Source: Selenomonadales bacterium (GTDB lineage: Bacteria > Bacillota > Clostridia > Christensenellales > QALW01). From it: 64,000 nucleotides of DNA. The notes beneath the pieces are model-generated. The model did not search any database. It saw only the letters and a program-made list of their open reading frames with translations, and was not told the DNA's origin. The stretch is from NCBI GenBank assembly GCA_003150515.1, contig QALW01000021.1, positions 153,760 through 217,759 of the forward strand. The letters are read 5' to 3'. A program made the translations under genes and the position numbers. Positions 8,487 to 17,504 of this stretch are shown here, piece by piece (the first letter of the stretch is position 1; the number at the start of each line of letters is the position of its first letter).

Positions 8487-10721
8487 TTATTTAGAAGAAT
8501 AATAATTGATCAGCCCGCCGCTTACCAATATATCCCGTTCGTCCTCCGTCATAGCCGGAATATTCAGGCTTATCTTTACAGCCTGGCCCTTCAATACATA
8601 AGCGTCCACCTTTTCCGCCTTGGAAAGAATGGCGTCTCTGATCCCCGGAATATATATAAAATCATCAGGCTCAAACAGCTCGGCGTCCTCAATTGAAACG
8701 GTAAAAGGAGCCATGCCCCAATTGATTAAATTGCTGCGATAGCGCTTAGTCGCGTAATCAAGCGCGATATTAGCCCAGCCTCCAAGCACTTTCTGGCAGC
8801 TTGCGGCCTGCTCGCGCGCCGAACCGTCTCCCGGCATATTGGCATAAATCGCGCTGCCTATGCCCAAATTGGAATCTATAACCGCGCCGAGCTCCTCGGC
8901 CGCTTTAATATATTGAGCGTCCAGCTTTTTGCCGCCGTCCAAAAGCTCCTGCTGAGCGCGGGCAGCCTTGCTCCTGCCCACATAGGCCGGATCCTTGCGG
9001 GAAAGCGCATATTCGGACAGCTTGTAGGGATTGGAGCGCAAAGTGCTGGTTTCGCCCGACGGAATTAATTCATCAGTGGTAGTAACCTTATCCCTTATAA
9101 CCGAGCAAAGCCTTATAAGCAGATTATCGGGCATGCGGTGCAGCTTGGGCCAATCCGCGATATTGGGCCCCAACACAAGCTCTTCTTCAGGATGAGGGCG
9201 TCCATAACCGTTATAAACGCGTTTTTTATAAAGCTCGTCATGATATGTATACGGATATTTTTTATAATCCGCCTCAATTTCATCCGCGCCCGTAAGCCTG
9301 CCCGAATTAACGGCCGTAGCGGCTATTGAACGCGCGTCCATAAGCGCGCAGTAGGAAATCTGCCCGTCTCCCGGCTTAGAGCCTTCTCTATTGGGGAAAT
9401 TGCGCGTGCAGTGGCGTATGGAAAACGCATTATGCGCAGGAACGTCTCCCGCTCCGAAACACGGGCCGCAGAAAGCCGTCTTTATAACGGCGCCAGCGCT
9501 CATAAGCGCAGCCATACCGCCGTTATTTACTATTTCATAATATACGCTCTGGCTGGCAGGATAAACGCTCAGGCCAAACTCCCCGCTGCCAGTGCTGCCT
9601 CCCTTTAAAATATCGGCCGCCGCCATTATATTTTCAAAAATGCCGCCGGCGCAGCCCGCTATAATCCCCTGGTCTACATAAAATTCTCCGTCCACCAGCT
9701 TATCCATAAGCCTGCTCTTTATGCCGGAGGAGGCATATTGCTCATTAGCCGTCTTTTCTAATTGAGCCAGCAATTCTTTAGCGTTGCGCTTAAATTCGCG
9801 TATGGTATAAGCGTTGCTGGGATGAAAGGGCAAAGCTATCATGGGCTCAATTTTATCCAGTTCTATTATAATTAATCCGTCATAGCATGCCGTCTCGCCC
9901 GGCTTAAGCTCTTTAAAATCCTTTTCCCGTTTATGTATTTTATAATACTCTCTAACCGCCTCATCCGTCGCCCAAATAGAGCTGAGACAAGTGGTTTCAG
10001 TAGTCATAACGTCTATTCCGCAGCGGTAATCCACGCTCAGATTTTTTATGCCGTCCCCTATAAATTCCAGCACCTTATTCTTAACCCGGCCGCCGGAAAA
10101 CACCTCTTTAATAAGCGCTATGGCTACGTCGTGCGGCCCTACGCCCGGCCTGGGAGCCCCCTTAAGCATTACTGCTATTATTTCAGGATAATTTATATCG
10201 TAGGTTTTATTTAAGAGCTGCTTAACCAGTTCTGGCCCGCCTTCTCCTACTGCCATGCAGCCTAATGCGCCGTAACGGGTATGACTGTCGGAGCCCAGCA
10301 CCATCCTGCCGCATCCGGCCAGTTCTTCCCGGGCATAGGAATGAATAACCGCTATATGGGGAGGAACGAAAATGCCCCCGTATTTGCGCGCGGCGGTATA
10401 TCCGAAAACGTGGTCGTCTTCATTCAGAGTCCCGCCCACGGCGCAAAGGCTGTTATGACAGTTAGTAAGCGCATAAGGAACGGGGAATTCCTTTAATCCG
10501 CTGGCCCGCGCCGTCTGAATTATGCCTACATAAGTTATATCATGGGAAGTAAGCGCGTCGAATTTCAGTTTCAGGCGGCTCATATCCCCCGACGTATTAT
10601 GGGCAGAGAGAATGCCGTAGGCCATAGTATTCTTAAACGCGCTGTTGTCCGCGTCCGCATAGCCCTTTAATATTTCGTTCTGATTTTTTATAAACGTCTT
10701 TTCCCAGTTGCAGCTAATCAT
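8487..10721 (-). CDS. Aconitase-family hydratase (YbhJ-like; possible aconitate hydratase)
   Basis: A 744-residue protein with the four-domain aconitase layout. The [4Fe-4S] ligands are visible as C357 (GCAGG) and C418/C421 (CGPC). SDSHTRYGALGCMAVGEGG (about 144-162) is the active-site loop of the family, and the C-terminal third is the swivelling domain (INWGMAPF). Family members interconvert hydroxy-tricarboxylates by dehydration and rehydration. The sequence resembles the E. coli YbhJ-type hydratases more than AcnA or AcnB, so citrate is likely but not certain as substrate. An NADP-isocitrate dehydrogenase gene lies 13 kb away. It follows the Ppx gene by 16 bases and ends at a strong terminator, making it the probable last gene of the Rnf transcript. 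Confidence 0.8.
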   Translation of the reverse strand: MISCNWEKTFIKNQNEILKGYADADNSAFKNTMAYGILSAHNTSGDMSRLKLKFDALTSHDITYVGIIQTARASGLKEFPVPYALTNCHNSLCAVGGTLNEDDHVFGYTAARKYGGIFVPPHIAVIHSYAREELAGCGRMVLGSDSHTRYGALGCMAVGEGGPELVKQLLNKTYDINYPEIIAVMLKGAPRPGVGPHDVAIALIKEVFSGGRVKNKVLEFIGDGIKNLSVDYRCGIDVMTTETTCLSSIWATDEAVREYYKIHKREKDFKELKPGETACYDGLIIIELDKIEPMIALPFHPSNAYTIREFKRNAKELLAQLEKTANEQYASSGIKSRLMDKLVDGEFYVDQGIIAGCAGGIFENIMAAADILKGGSTGSGEFGLSVYPASQSVYYEIVNNGGMAALMSAGAVIKTAFCGPCFGAGDVPAHNAFSIRHCTRNFPNREGSKPGDGQISYCALMDARSIAATAVNSGRLTGADEIEADYKKYPYTYHDELYKKRVYNGYGRPHPEEELVLGPNIADWPKLHRMPDNLLIRLCSVIRDKVTTTDELIPSGETSTLRSNPYKLSEYALSRKDPAYVGRSKAARAQQELLDGGKKLDAQYIKAAEELGAVIDSNLGIGSAIYANMPGDGSAREQAASCQKVLGGWANIALDYATKRYRSNLINWGMAPFTVSIEDAELFEPDDFIYIPGIRDAILSKAEKVDAYVLKGQAVKISLNIPAMTEDERDILVSGGLINYYSSK

Positions 10722-10737
10722 TTTTAAACTCCTTTAA

Positions 10738-12246
10738 TTACAGAATAACCAGATTCTTGCCGTAGGCCTTTTTAAATATATTTCCGCTGGTCAGAGCGTC
10801 CTTGATTTCCAGAGAAGCGTCTGCCGTGGCCGCAGTCTTAACTATAACTGAATCTCCAAGGATATCGCAGCTCACTCCCGTAATCACGCCCGACATGCAT
10901 CTGTCAAAGCTCTCGGCAATTCTTATAAGCACTCCCAATTTATTAATTATATCTATATCGGCGCCGTTTATTATATCGCCGTATTTTATATAATCCTTTT
11001 TCATCTCCTCTTTGCGGTGGAAAGCCGCTATAAAGGAGGCCATAAGCCTGTCCCTATGATTAAGGCCGTAAAGATTGCCGTTTATCATCATATAAAACGT
11101 ATGCTTATGATGATCGTAATATTTTATGCGCTGGCCTATATCGTGCAGCATGCCCGCCGTCCTTATAAGGCGCAGATAAGAATTGGGCAGCTTATGCAAT
11201 TGGCGGAGCTGTTCAAACATGGAAACGGCAAGCTGGGTTACGCGTTCAGCATGCTCTACGTTTTCATTATACTGCCCCGAAAGATTTCTGAGGCTGAAAT
11301 CCAGGACGTTGGGAGTGGGCTTAACTGCAAGCTGAGGATCAATATGCTCAAAGATTATTCCCTCCCGCATGCCCGTGCAGCTCACATATACGTCGCTGCT
11401 GTTTATGCGCTTTATAAGAGAAGTCATAGCCGCCAGCGCAGCCAGGAATATATCCGCGCGCTCATTGGACAGGCCTTTAATTTTCATTCTTCCGTCCAAA
11501 TCCAGCTTTTTAACCCCTTCGTATACTAAATTGACCTCTTTTTCTGTCATAAAATAATTATGGGCTATATCCAGGCTGTACTTTTTCTTCTTGCGCAGCA
11601 CTTTGCCCACGTTCCGGAAAGAGCCTCCCACGCCTATAAGAGGCAGATTGGAAATATTCTGAAGCCAGGGCAGCTCGTCAAACTGAGCGGCGATAAATTC
11701 CTCAATAGCGTCCATCTGCTCAGGCTGCACCTTATCATGCAGGCCGAACTGCTCGGTAAGGGTTACAGTCCCAAAAGGCAGGCAGGCAAGATTTTTAACC
11801 TGGCGCTTCTCAAAATGCACCAATTCCACCGTGCCTCCGCCTATATCCATAATCACGCCCGCGTCTATATCCATGGTGTTTATAACGCCCTGATAAACAT
11901 ATATGGCTTCCTGTTCCCCAGTAAGCAAAGTAAGATTAATGCCCGTCGCGGCATAAACTTCGTCCAGAAGGCTGCGCTGATTGGCGGCGCGGCGCACCGC
12001 CGCGGTCAGCACGGGAATAATATCCGTTATTTCGTTAGCCGTGCAAAGACGCTTAAACATCTGAAGAGTTTTAATAAGCTGCTGGATTCGCCTGGGCCTG
12101 ATTATATTATCCTGCGTCATATCTGAAATCAGCCGGACAGGTTCTTTAAGCTCGTCCACAATTCTATATGAGCCGTTATCATAAAGATTGACCACCACCA
12201 TTCTAGTCGTATTTGAGCCAACGTCAATTACCGCAAGCTTTTTCAT
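10738..12246 (-). CDS. Ppx/GppA family phosphatase with C-terminal HD domain
   Basis: A 502-residue protein. Residues 1 to about 305 form the ASKHA-type Ppx/GppA phosphatase domain: IDVGSNTTRM at the start is phosphate loop 1, and MDIGGGTVEL (about 137-146) is phosphate loop 2. Residues 320-500 form an HD-type helical domain with AGMLHDIGQR. The family hydrolyses polyphosphate (exopolyphosphatase) or pppGpp to ppGpp; the sequence does not separate the two. The gene starts 55 bases after rnfB and ends 16 bases before the hydratase gene, so it is probably in the Rnf transcript. AAAGGAGAG precedes the ATG. Confidence 0.85.
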   Translation of the reverse strand: MKKLAVIDVGSNTTRMVVVNLYDNGSYRIVDELKEPVRLISDMTQDNIIRPRRIQQLIKTLQMFKRLCTANEITDIIPVLTAAVRRAANQRSLLDEVYAATGINLTLLTGEQEAIYVYQGVINTMDIDAGVIMDIGGGTVELVHFEKRQVKNLACLPFGTVTLTEQFGLHDKVQPEQMDAIEEFIAAQFDELPWLQNISNLPLIGVGGSFRNVGKVLRKKKKYSLDIAHNYFMTEKEVNLVYEGVKKLDLDGRMKIKGLSNERADIFLAALAAMTSLIKRINSSDVYVSCTGMREGIIFEHIDPQLAVKPTPNVLDFSLRNLSGQYNENVEHAERVTQLAVSMFEQLRQLHKLPNSYLRLIRTAGMLHDIGQRIKYYDHHKHTFYMMINGNLYGLNHRDRLMASFIAAFHRKEEMKKDYIKYGDIINGADIDIINKLGVLIRIAESFDRCMSGVITGVSCDILGDSVIVKTAATADASLEIKDALTSGNIFKKAYGKNLVIL

Positions 12247-12301
12247 TTGTCATCTCTCCTTTATCTATACGGCTCGAGCCGGTTGTATAGCAAAATTATA
12301 T

Positions 12302-13084
12302 TCAGCCTAGCCTCAGGCTCTTTTGCGGACAGCGCTCAACGCATTTTCCGCAGCCTATGCATTTTTCATTGTCTATCACAGGCAAATGATCTATCAAAGT
12401 TATCGCATGCTGCTCGCATACTTTCGCGCACAGCCCGCAGGAAACGCAGCCCACTGAACAGACGTCTTTAACCTTTCTGCCCATCTCCTTGGCATGGCAG
12501 GCTACATATACGCGCGTATTCAAAGGCTTTATGCTTATAAGGCCATGGGGACATTCCTTAACGCACAGCCCGCAGGAAACGCATTTAGATTTATCAATCT
12601 CAGGAACGCCGTGCTCGTTAAGGCTGATAGCGCCCATGGGACATACCCTCTGACAGCTTAAAAGGCCGACGCATCCGTAAGGACAGCCTTTTTTGCCCTC
12701 GGCCGCGGCCGCCCGGCAATCAATAAGACCGGTATAATCCGCCCTGTCCACGCATCGCCTGCCGCCCTGACAGCCCACAAAAGCCGCCGTAGGAGACAGC
12801 GCCTCCGCTTCAACTCCTAAGAGCTCGGCAATTTTGTTTCTGTTATCCTGACTGGCCACAGGGCATTGGGATATGCTGGCCTTGCCCTCCGCCAGCGCCT
12901 TAGCCATGGCTCCGCATCCTGCAAAGCCGCAGCTTCCGCAATTAGCGCCTGAAAGCAGAGAAAGGATTTTCTCCTGTTTTTCATCCATCGGGACGGCTAT
13001 ATATTTATCCGCCAGCGCAAGAGCCAGCCCCAGAATGAGTCCCAGCCCGGCGACAATGCAGACGCTTGCAATAAAAACTGTCAT
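12302..13084 (-). CDS. rnfB: Rnf electron transport complex subunit B (ferredoxin-like)
   Basis: RnfB takes electrons from reduced ferredoxin and passes them into the membrane complex. The 260-residue protein has an N-terminal membrane helix (about 5-25). The Fe-S module GANCGSCGFAGCG follows, then further cysteine-rich segments and at least two classical ferredoxin pairs at the C-terminus (CVSCGLCVKECPHG, then CIGCGKCVERCPQKS), with another set between them. The number of clusters is typical of clostridial RnfB. It is the last of the six rnf genes, 13 bases after rnfA, in the order C-D-G-E-A-B usual in Clostridia. Confidence 0.95.
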   Translation of the reverse strand: MTVFIASVCIVAGLGLILGLALALADKYIAVPMDEKQEKILSLLSGANCGSCGFAGCGAMAKALAEGKASISQCPVASQDNRNKIAELLGVEAEALSPTAAFVGCQGGRRCVDRADYTGLIDCRAAAAEGKKGCPYGCVGLLSCQRVCPMGAISLNEHGVPEIDKSKCVSCGLCVKECPHGLISIKPLNTRVYVACHAKEMGRKVKDVCSVGCVSCGLCAKVCEQHAITLIDHLPVIDNEKCIGCGKCVERCPQKSLRLG

Positions 13085-13097
13085 TTTAAAGCCCTCC

Positions 13098-13685
13098 CTA
13101 TTTCATCATTCCCGAAAAGCCCAGAAACGCAAGGGACATAAGCCCCGCCGTAATAAGCGCTATGGGCTTTCCCTGCATGGCCCTGGGGATGCTGAGCGTC
13201 TCCTGGCGTTCGCGGATCGCCGCCATAAGCACCAGCGCCAGAGTAAAACCAAGCGCGGCGCCTATGCCTAAGGCTAGAGATTCTATTATATCATAACCGT
13301 TGTCAATATTCAAGATAGCAGCGCCCAAAACCGCACAATTTGTTGTAATTAACGGAAGATATACGCCCAGGGCCTCATATAGAGTAACGCTTACTCTTTT
13401 TATAATTATCTCCACAAGCTGCACCAAAGACGCAATTACTAATATAAAAACCAGCGTCCTCAGATAGGTAACGTCAAAACGAAGCAGCACATGATTATAA
13501 AGCACATTGGTAATAACGGAGGACAAAGCCATGACAAAAGTAACAGCCGCACCCATGCCCACCGCCGTTTTAACCTTATTGGAAACCCCCATAAAAGGAC
13601 AGATTCCCATAACCCGTGAAAAAACAAAATTATCTACAATTATGGCGCTGACTATTATGCCCAGAATATTAATTACACCGTCCAT
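13098..13685 (-). CDS. rnfA: Rnf electron transport complex subunit A
   Basis: A 195-residue integral membrane protein with six predicted helices, homologous to RnfE and NqrE/D. MDGVINILGIIVSAIIVDNF at the start and GICPFMGVSNKVKTA are family-typical; the conserved Cys in CPF, and its partner near TTNCAVLGAAI, bind the [2Fe-2S] cluster placed in the membrane between RnfA and RnfE. Its start overlaps the rnfE stop codon (TAATG), implying translational coupling. RnfA and RnfE form an inverted-topology pair at the core of the ion-translocating ferredoxin:NAD+ oxidoreductase. Confidence 0.95.
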   Translation of the reverse strand: MDGVINILGIIVSAIIVDNFVFSRVMGICPFMGVSNKVKTAVGMGAAVTFVMALSSVITNVLYNHVLLRFDVTYLRTLVFILVIASLVQLVEIIIKRVSVTLYEALGVYLPLITTNCAVLGAAILNIDNGYDIIESLALGIGAALGFTLALVLMAAIRERQETLSIPRAMQGKPIALITAGLMSLAFLGFSGMMK

Positions 13686-14305
13686 TACGCTTTATTCCCC
13701 CTTTTATTGCGCACAGCGGCCAAAACGGCCAGCACAACGCCCAGCGTGATGAATCCGCCTGCGGTCATAGTAAAGCCGCTTATAGCGGGCACCCCTTCGG
13801 GCAGCAGACGCAGCCCGAATATGCTGCCCGAGCCCAAAAGCTCGCGTATGCAGCCCAGAATGGTAAGCGCTATTGTAAAGCCGCTGCCCGTTCCAAGAGC
13901 GTCTGCCGCCGAAGCCAGCAGCCCGTTTTTAGAAGCAAAGCTTTCAGCGCGTTCCAGAATTATGCAGTTAACCACAATAAGAGGTATAAATATTCCCAGA
14001 GAAGCGTTAAGAGAAGGCAGAAAGGCCTCCAGAAGCATCTGCACTATAGTGGAAAAGGAAGCGATGACTACTATAAAACAGGGAATGCGCACCTGCTCGG
14101 GAATAAATTTTCTCAGCATGGAAACCAGCAGGCTGGAGCAGAGCAGCACGAATATAACGGATACTCCCATGCCCAAGCCGTTAAAAGCCGAAGTGGTTAC
14201 AGCTAAAGTAGGGCACATGCCCAGCACCATAACAAACGTAGGATTATTGGTTATGGCTCCCTCTTTGAATATGGTTATTAAGGATTTCCCTTTAGGCTTC
14301 TCCAT
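13685..14305 (-). CDS. rnfE: Rnf electron transport complex subunit E
   Basis: A 206-residue six-helix membrane subunit. GMCPTLAVTTSAFNGLGMG and the later IVVNCIILERAESFA contain the cysteines expected to bind the membrane [2Fe-2S] cluster shared with RnfA. Its 5' end overlaps rnfG by 14 bases, and its ribosome site (AGGAGGGG) lies inside the end of rnfG. It is part of the same cotranscribed unit as rnfA. Confidence 0.95.
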   Translation of the reverse strand: MEKPKGKSLITIFKEGAITNNPTFVMVLGMCPTLAVTTSAFNGLGMGVSVIFVLLCSSLLVSMLRKFIPEQVRIPCFIVVIASFSTIVQMLLEAFLPSLNASLGIFIPLIVVNCIILERAESFASKNGLLASAADALGTGSGFTIALTILGCIRELLGSGSIFGLRLLPEGVPAISGFTMTAGGFITLGVVLAVLAAVRNKRGNKA

Positions 14306-14864
14306 ACGCCGGCCCCTCCTTAAGAAATATTTCCAGATATGCGTCCATATAAGCGCGCGCCGTATTAACCGCCTCAGTCACTCCGGCGGAAGAAATGGTA
14401 GCGCCCGATATGGGAGTTATATTCTCTCTTAATACGGCCTGTTCTTTAAGCCCGTTAAATTGGCCCCGAAATTCCTCCTCGGTAATTTTAGCGCCCAGAT
14501 TGGGAGTTTCGCTATGCGAACCCACTATTATTCCCGCAATCCCGCCGTTTGCGTCAAAGCCCACTCTCAGGGCAATATCCCCGCCGTATCCCTTAGCGCG
14601 TATTATTACGGCGCAGCCCGCGTATTCCCCGCCTTTATATGCAATATAGGCCTCGTCTATCCGGGAAAATTCTTCTCCCGCGTTTTGAGCCGTCATAGGC
14701 ATGTATGTAGCGTCAGGAATAAGCTGGCTGAGCGCCCGCTGTATTTCTTCTCTTTCATTTTCGGCTATTTTATCAGCCGTTACCGCGTTTACCCCGGCCA
14801 GAGCGGCCACGCATATCAGGCAGACGAAGAACAGCCTGAAGGCAATGCTTAATATCTTTTTCAT
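14292..14864 (-). CDS. rnfG: Rnf electron transport complex subunit G (covalent FMN)
   Basis: A 190-residue subunit with one N-terminal membrane helix (about 5-25) and an extracytoplasmic FMN-binding domain. The flavinylation motif is PISGATISS, in which the second Thr of the S(T)GAT(S/T) pattern is expected to carry FMN through a phosphoester bond. EAYIAYKGGEYAGCAV is typical of the FMN_bind fold. The start overlaps the rnfD end by four bases. RnfG passes electrons between the RnfD flavin and the RnfB/C modules. Confidence 0.95.
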   Translation of the reverse strand: MKKILSIAFRLFFVCLICVAALAGVNAVTADKIAENEREEIQRALSQLIPDATYMPMTAQNAGEEFSRIDEAYIAYKGGEYAGCAVIIRAKGYGGDIALRVGFDANGGIAGIIVGSHSETPNLGAKITEEEFRGQFNGLKEQAVLRENITPISGATISSAGVTEAVNTARAYMDAYLEIFLKEGPAYGEA

Positions 14865-15790
14865 TTACTCTTCACCTCACCAAAAACGCGGGGCTTTATG
14901 TACTTGTCAATCAGAGGAGTGACAAGATTCATAAGCAGTATTGCAAACATGGTGCCTTCCGGCCAGGCGGCAAACTGCCTTATAAGGATGGTCAGCACGC
15001 CGCACCCGGCAGCATAAATTATTTGCCCCAGCGGGGTTATGGGAGACGTGGCGTAATCGGTGGCCATAAAAACCGCGCCGAAGAGAAGGCCGCCTGAAAG
15101 CAAATCGGCAGCCACGCCGCATTCCCTGCCTAATATAAGGGAAGTCAGAGCCGCGGCGGCCAGCATGACGGCCGGGATGCGCCAGGATATCACCCTGCGG
15201 AGTAATAAATAAAGCAGGCCCAAAAGAATGGCCCATTTGCAGGTTTCTCCCAGCGCGCCGCCGTAATTGCCCAGGATAAGCTCCCAAAGGCTCATCTCGC
15301 CCGGCTGATAGCCTATATCTAGAGGCGTCGCGCCCGTTACTGCGTCCGCCAGCGGCTGATTATATTGAATACTGCTGAAAACGCCCGCAAAGGACAGGAA
15401 CATAAACGCACGGCCGGCCAGCGCGGGATTTAAAATATTCGCTCCCAGCCCGCCGAAGCATTGCTTGGCTATTATAATTGCAAACGCGCTGCCCAGAATT
15501 ACAACGTATACCGGCGCGCCCACAGGCAGCACCAGCGCATAAAGCAGGCCGGTTACCACGGCGCTCAAATCATTGACGGTATTTCTGCGTTTCATGACTT
15601 TTAAGCAAAGCGCTTCGCAGGCAACCGCCGTAAGCACGGAAAGCCCCATCACCAGCAGGCTCCTGGAGCCGAAAATGAATATTGAGCAAATTGCGGCGGG
15701 CGCCAAGGCGATTATAACGTCCAGCATTATGCGGCGGGTGGAATTGCCGTGCCTTATATGAGGAGAGGAAGAAATATTCAGTTGGCTCAT
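14861..15790 (-). CDS. rnfD: Rnf electron transport complex subunit D (covalent FMN)
   Basis: A multi-helix membrane subunit of 309 residues when started at the ATG at 15790. That ATG overlaps the rnfC stop as ATGA, and the protein then begins MSQLNISSSPHIRH, as in other RnfD/NqrB proteins; a longer upstream reading would run inside rnfC. The flavinylation site is VTGATPLD. The PALAGRAF segment and GATPLDIGY are family hallmarks. RnfD belongs to the ion-translocating core, coupling electron flow between ferredoxin and NAD+ to Na+ or H+ export. Confidence 0.94.
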   Translation of the reverse strand: MSQLNISSSPHIRHGNSTRRIMLDVIIALAPAAICSIFIFGSRSLLVMGLSVLTAVACEALCLKVMKRRNTVNDLSAVVTGLLYALVLPVGAPVYVVILGSAFAIIIAKQCFGGLGANILNPALAGRAFMFLSFAGVFSSIQYNQPLADAVTGATPLDIGYQPGEMSLWELILGNYGGALGETCKWAILLGLLYLLLRRVISWRIPAVMLAAAALTSLILGRECGVAADLLSGGLLFGAVFMATDYATSPITPLGQIIYAAGCGVLTILIRQFAAWPEGTMFAILLMNLVTPLIDKYIKPRVFGEVKSK

Positions 15791-17100
15791 TTTGCTTCCC
15801 TCTCTTTCCTTATAACAGCCGCTTTGCCCAGCCTGAGCGACTGCATTAAATAGCGTTTGGCCGGACATACGAACGTGCAGCTTCCGCATTCTATGCAATC
15901 CTTAATATGCCAGGCGGCGCATTCCTCCAATTTGCCGGCGCGCTGAAATGCGTCCAGCGCAGCGGGCACCAGCCCGACAGGACATGCCTGAACGCATTTC
16001 CCGCAGCGTATGCAGGCAGATTCCTCGGGCAGCTCGGCGTCCTTTTTATTAAGCAGAAGCAAGCCCGACGTGCCTTTTATTACCGGTGAATTTATATCTG
16101 CGGCAGCCGTCCCCATCATGGGCCCGCCTGAAATAATTTTTGCAACTTTATAACTGTCTATATCAAGAAAATTCAGCACATCGCAGATACGCGTGCCTAA
16201 AGGAATATAAAGATTATAGCCGTCCCCTATAGCGCTTCCGGCAACGGTAGTTATTCTGCCCGTAACGGGCTCCCCTTTTACGGCAGCCGCATACAGAGCC
16301 GCGGCAGTAGCCACATTCTGCACTACGCAGCCTATTTTTGACGGAAGCGCGCCCGAAGGCACCTGCCGGCGGGTAAGCTGATATATAAGCTGCTTTTCCG
16401 CTCCCATGGGATAGCGTTTGGGCAGCACATGAACTGCAATTTCATCAAACCGCTCAGCCTGCTCCTTCATAATTTTAATAGCCTCGGGCTTATTGGCCTC
16501 TATTCCAATTAAAATTCTCGGCGCCCCTACAGCCATGGCCGAAAGACGCGCGCCCAGCAGTATATCCAGAGAATGCTCTATCATCAGCCTGTTATCCGCC
16601 GTTAAATAGGGCTCGCACTCGGCGCCGTTTATAATGAGAAAATCTATTTTATCTTGGGTAGCCAGCTTAACATGAGTGGGAAAAGCCGCTCCTCCCATGC
16701 CTGCAAGGCCCATCTGCTCAGCCGCGGCGATAATCTCTTCCCGGCTGGGCGACGGATTCTGACTAAACTCCGCCCGTTCATATACGTTATCGTTATCTAT
16801 GACAATAGTGGGCACGGGCTTCCCGGCGGCGTTATTATAATTTGCAATTTCCACTACTTTGCCCGACACGCTGGAATGTATATTTGCGCTTATCTGGCCG
16901 TGCCTGGCAGCTATGAGCTCGCCCAAACGGACATACTGGCCTTTAGCCACCAAGGGCTCAGCGGGGCTGCCCAGATGCTGAACCAAAGGAATATACACTC
17001 TTTCGGGCGCGGGCATGATTTGTATGGGCTTATCGGCCCAGATTACAGCCTCTTCCTGCTTGCGGCTAAGCGGATGAATACCCCCTCTTTTTTTAAACAC
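15787..17100 (-). CDS. rnfC: Rnf electron transport complex subunit C (NADH side)
   Basis: A 437-residue peripheral subunit. It opens with FKKRGGIHPLSRKQE, as usual for RnfC. A flavin/NAD-binding SLBB region follows (GMGGAAFPTHVKLA about residue 120, INGAECEPYLTADNRLM), and it ends with two [4Fe-4S] motifs, CIRCGKCVQACPVG and CIECGSCTFVCPAK. I chose the GTG at 17100 because AGGAGG lies seven bases upstream; the longer ATG-started frame would run over that ribosome site and the promoter -10. It is the first gene of rnfCDGEAB. Confidence 0.95.
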   Translation of the reverse strand: MFKKRGGIHPLSRKQEEAVIWADKPIQIMPAPERVYIPLVQHLGSPAEPLVAKGQYVRLGELIAARHGQISANIHSSVSGKVVEIANYNNAAGKPVPTIVIDNDNVYERAEFSQNPSPSREEIIAAAEQMGLAGMGGAAFPTHVKLATQDKIDFLIINGAECEPYLTADNRLMIEHSLDILLGARLSAMAVGAPRILIGIEANKPEAIKIMKEQAERFDEIAVHVLPKRYPMGAEKQLIYQLTRRQVPSGALPSKIGCVVQNVATAAALYAAAVKGEPVTGRITTVAGSAIGDGYNLYIPLGTRICDVLNFLDIDSYKVAKIISGGPMMGTAAADINSPVIKGTSGLLLLNKKDAELPEESACIRCGKCVQACPVGLVPAALDAFQRAGKLEECAAWHIKDCIECGSCTFVCPAKRYLMQSLRLGKAAVIRKEREAK

Positions 17101-17128
17101 AAAAATTCCTCCTAATAAAATTCGTTTT

Positions 17129-17157
17129 ATTATAGCATATTTTATCCTCTTTGAAAA
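17129..17157 (-). promoter_or_regulatory. Promoter of the rnf operon
   Basis: On the minus strand: -35 TTTTCA (17152-17157), a 17-base spacer, then extended -10 TGC-TATAAT (TATAAT at 17129-17134). The leader to the rnfC GTG is only about 22 bases and contains the AGGAGG ribosome site. Confidence 0.6.
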
Positions 17158-17206
17158 TACCAAAAATTAAGAAATAACGCATGTTTTCTTAATAAAAATA
17201 AGACGC

Positions 17207-17235
17207 TTGCCCATATGGATAAATTGTTATATACT
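17207..17235 (+). promoter_or_regulatory. Promoter of the DUF368 gene
   Basis: -35 TTGCCC (17207-17212), a 17-base spacer and -10 TATACT (17230-17235). It fires away from the rnf promoter and leaves an unusually long leader before the coding start at 17505. Confidence 0.5.
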
Positions 17236-17241
17236 ATTCAT

Positions 17242-17504
17242 AAACTCAGGGGAATAAAAAGCCCGCCCGCGCCATATAGTTCCTATGCCAAATAGGCTCT
17301 GCGCATATACCGCCGCGGACGCCGCCTTTTTAATAAGGAAACTCCGCGCAGCCGTCCGGCTTGCGGCGCGCTCCGGGCGCCTAACTGTTTTTTTGATTTC
17401 CCCTGCCGCAGCGCGGACGCGCGTATTTTCCTTTTTAAGCTTTTTCGGGCTTATAAACTTATTAAAAGCTCCGCTCAGAGCAAATAACCAGAAAAGAGGT
17501 ACTT
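17242..17504 (+). other. Long GC-rich leader of the DUF368 gene
   Basis: About 263 bases without a gene. It contains several short GC-rich inverted repeats and, near 17375-17398, a GGCGC/GCGCC stem followed shortly by a run of seven T, which could be an attenuator-like terminator. No riboswitch class could be matched with confidence. The last 60 bases are A/T-rich and end in the ribosome site AAAGAGG. Confidence 0.35.

Noticed and set aside
17285..17345. Resemblance of TTCCTATGCCAAATAGGCT to parts of an M-box (Mg2+) riboswitch
   Set aside because: The conserved GGTGAGGCTCC start and the downstream M-box segments are missing; similarity is limited to a short stretch.
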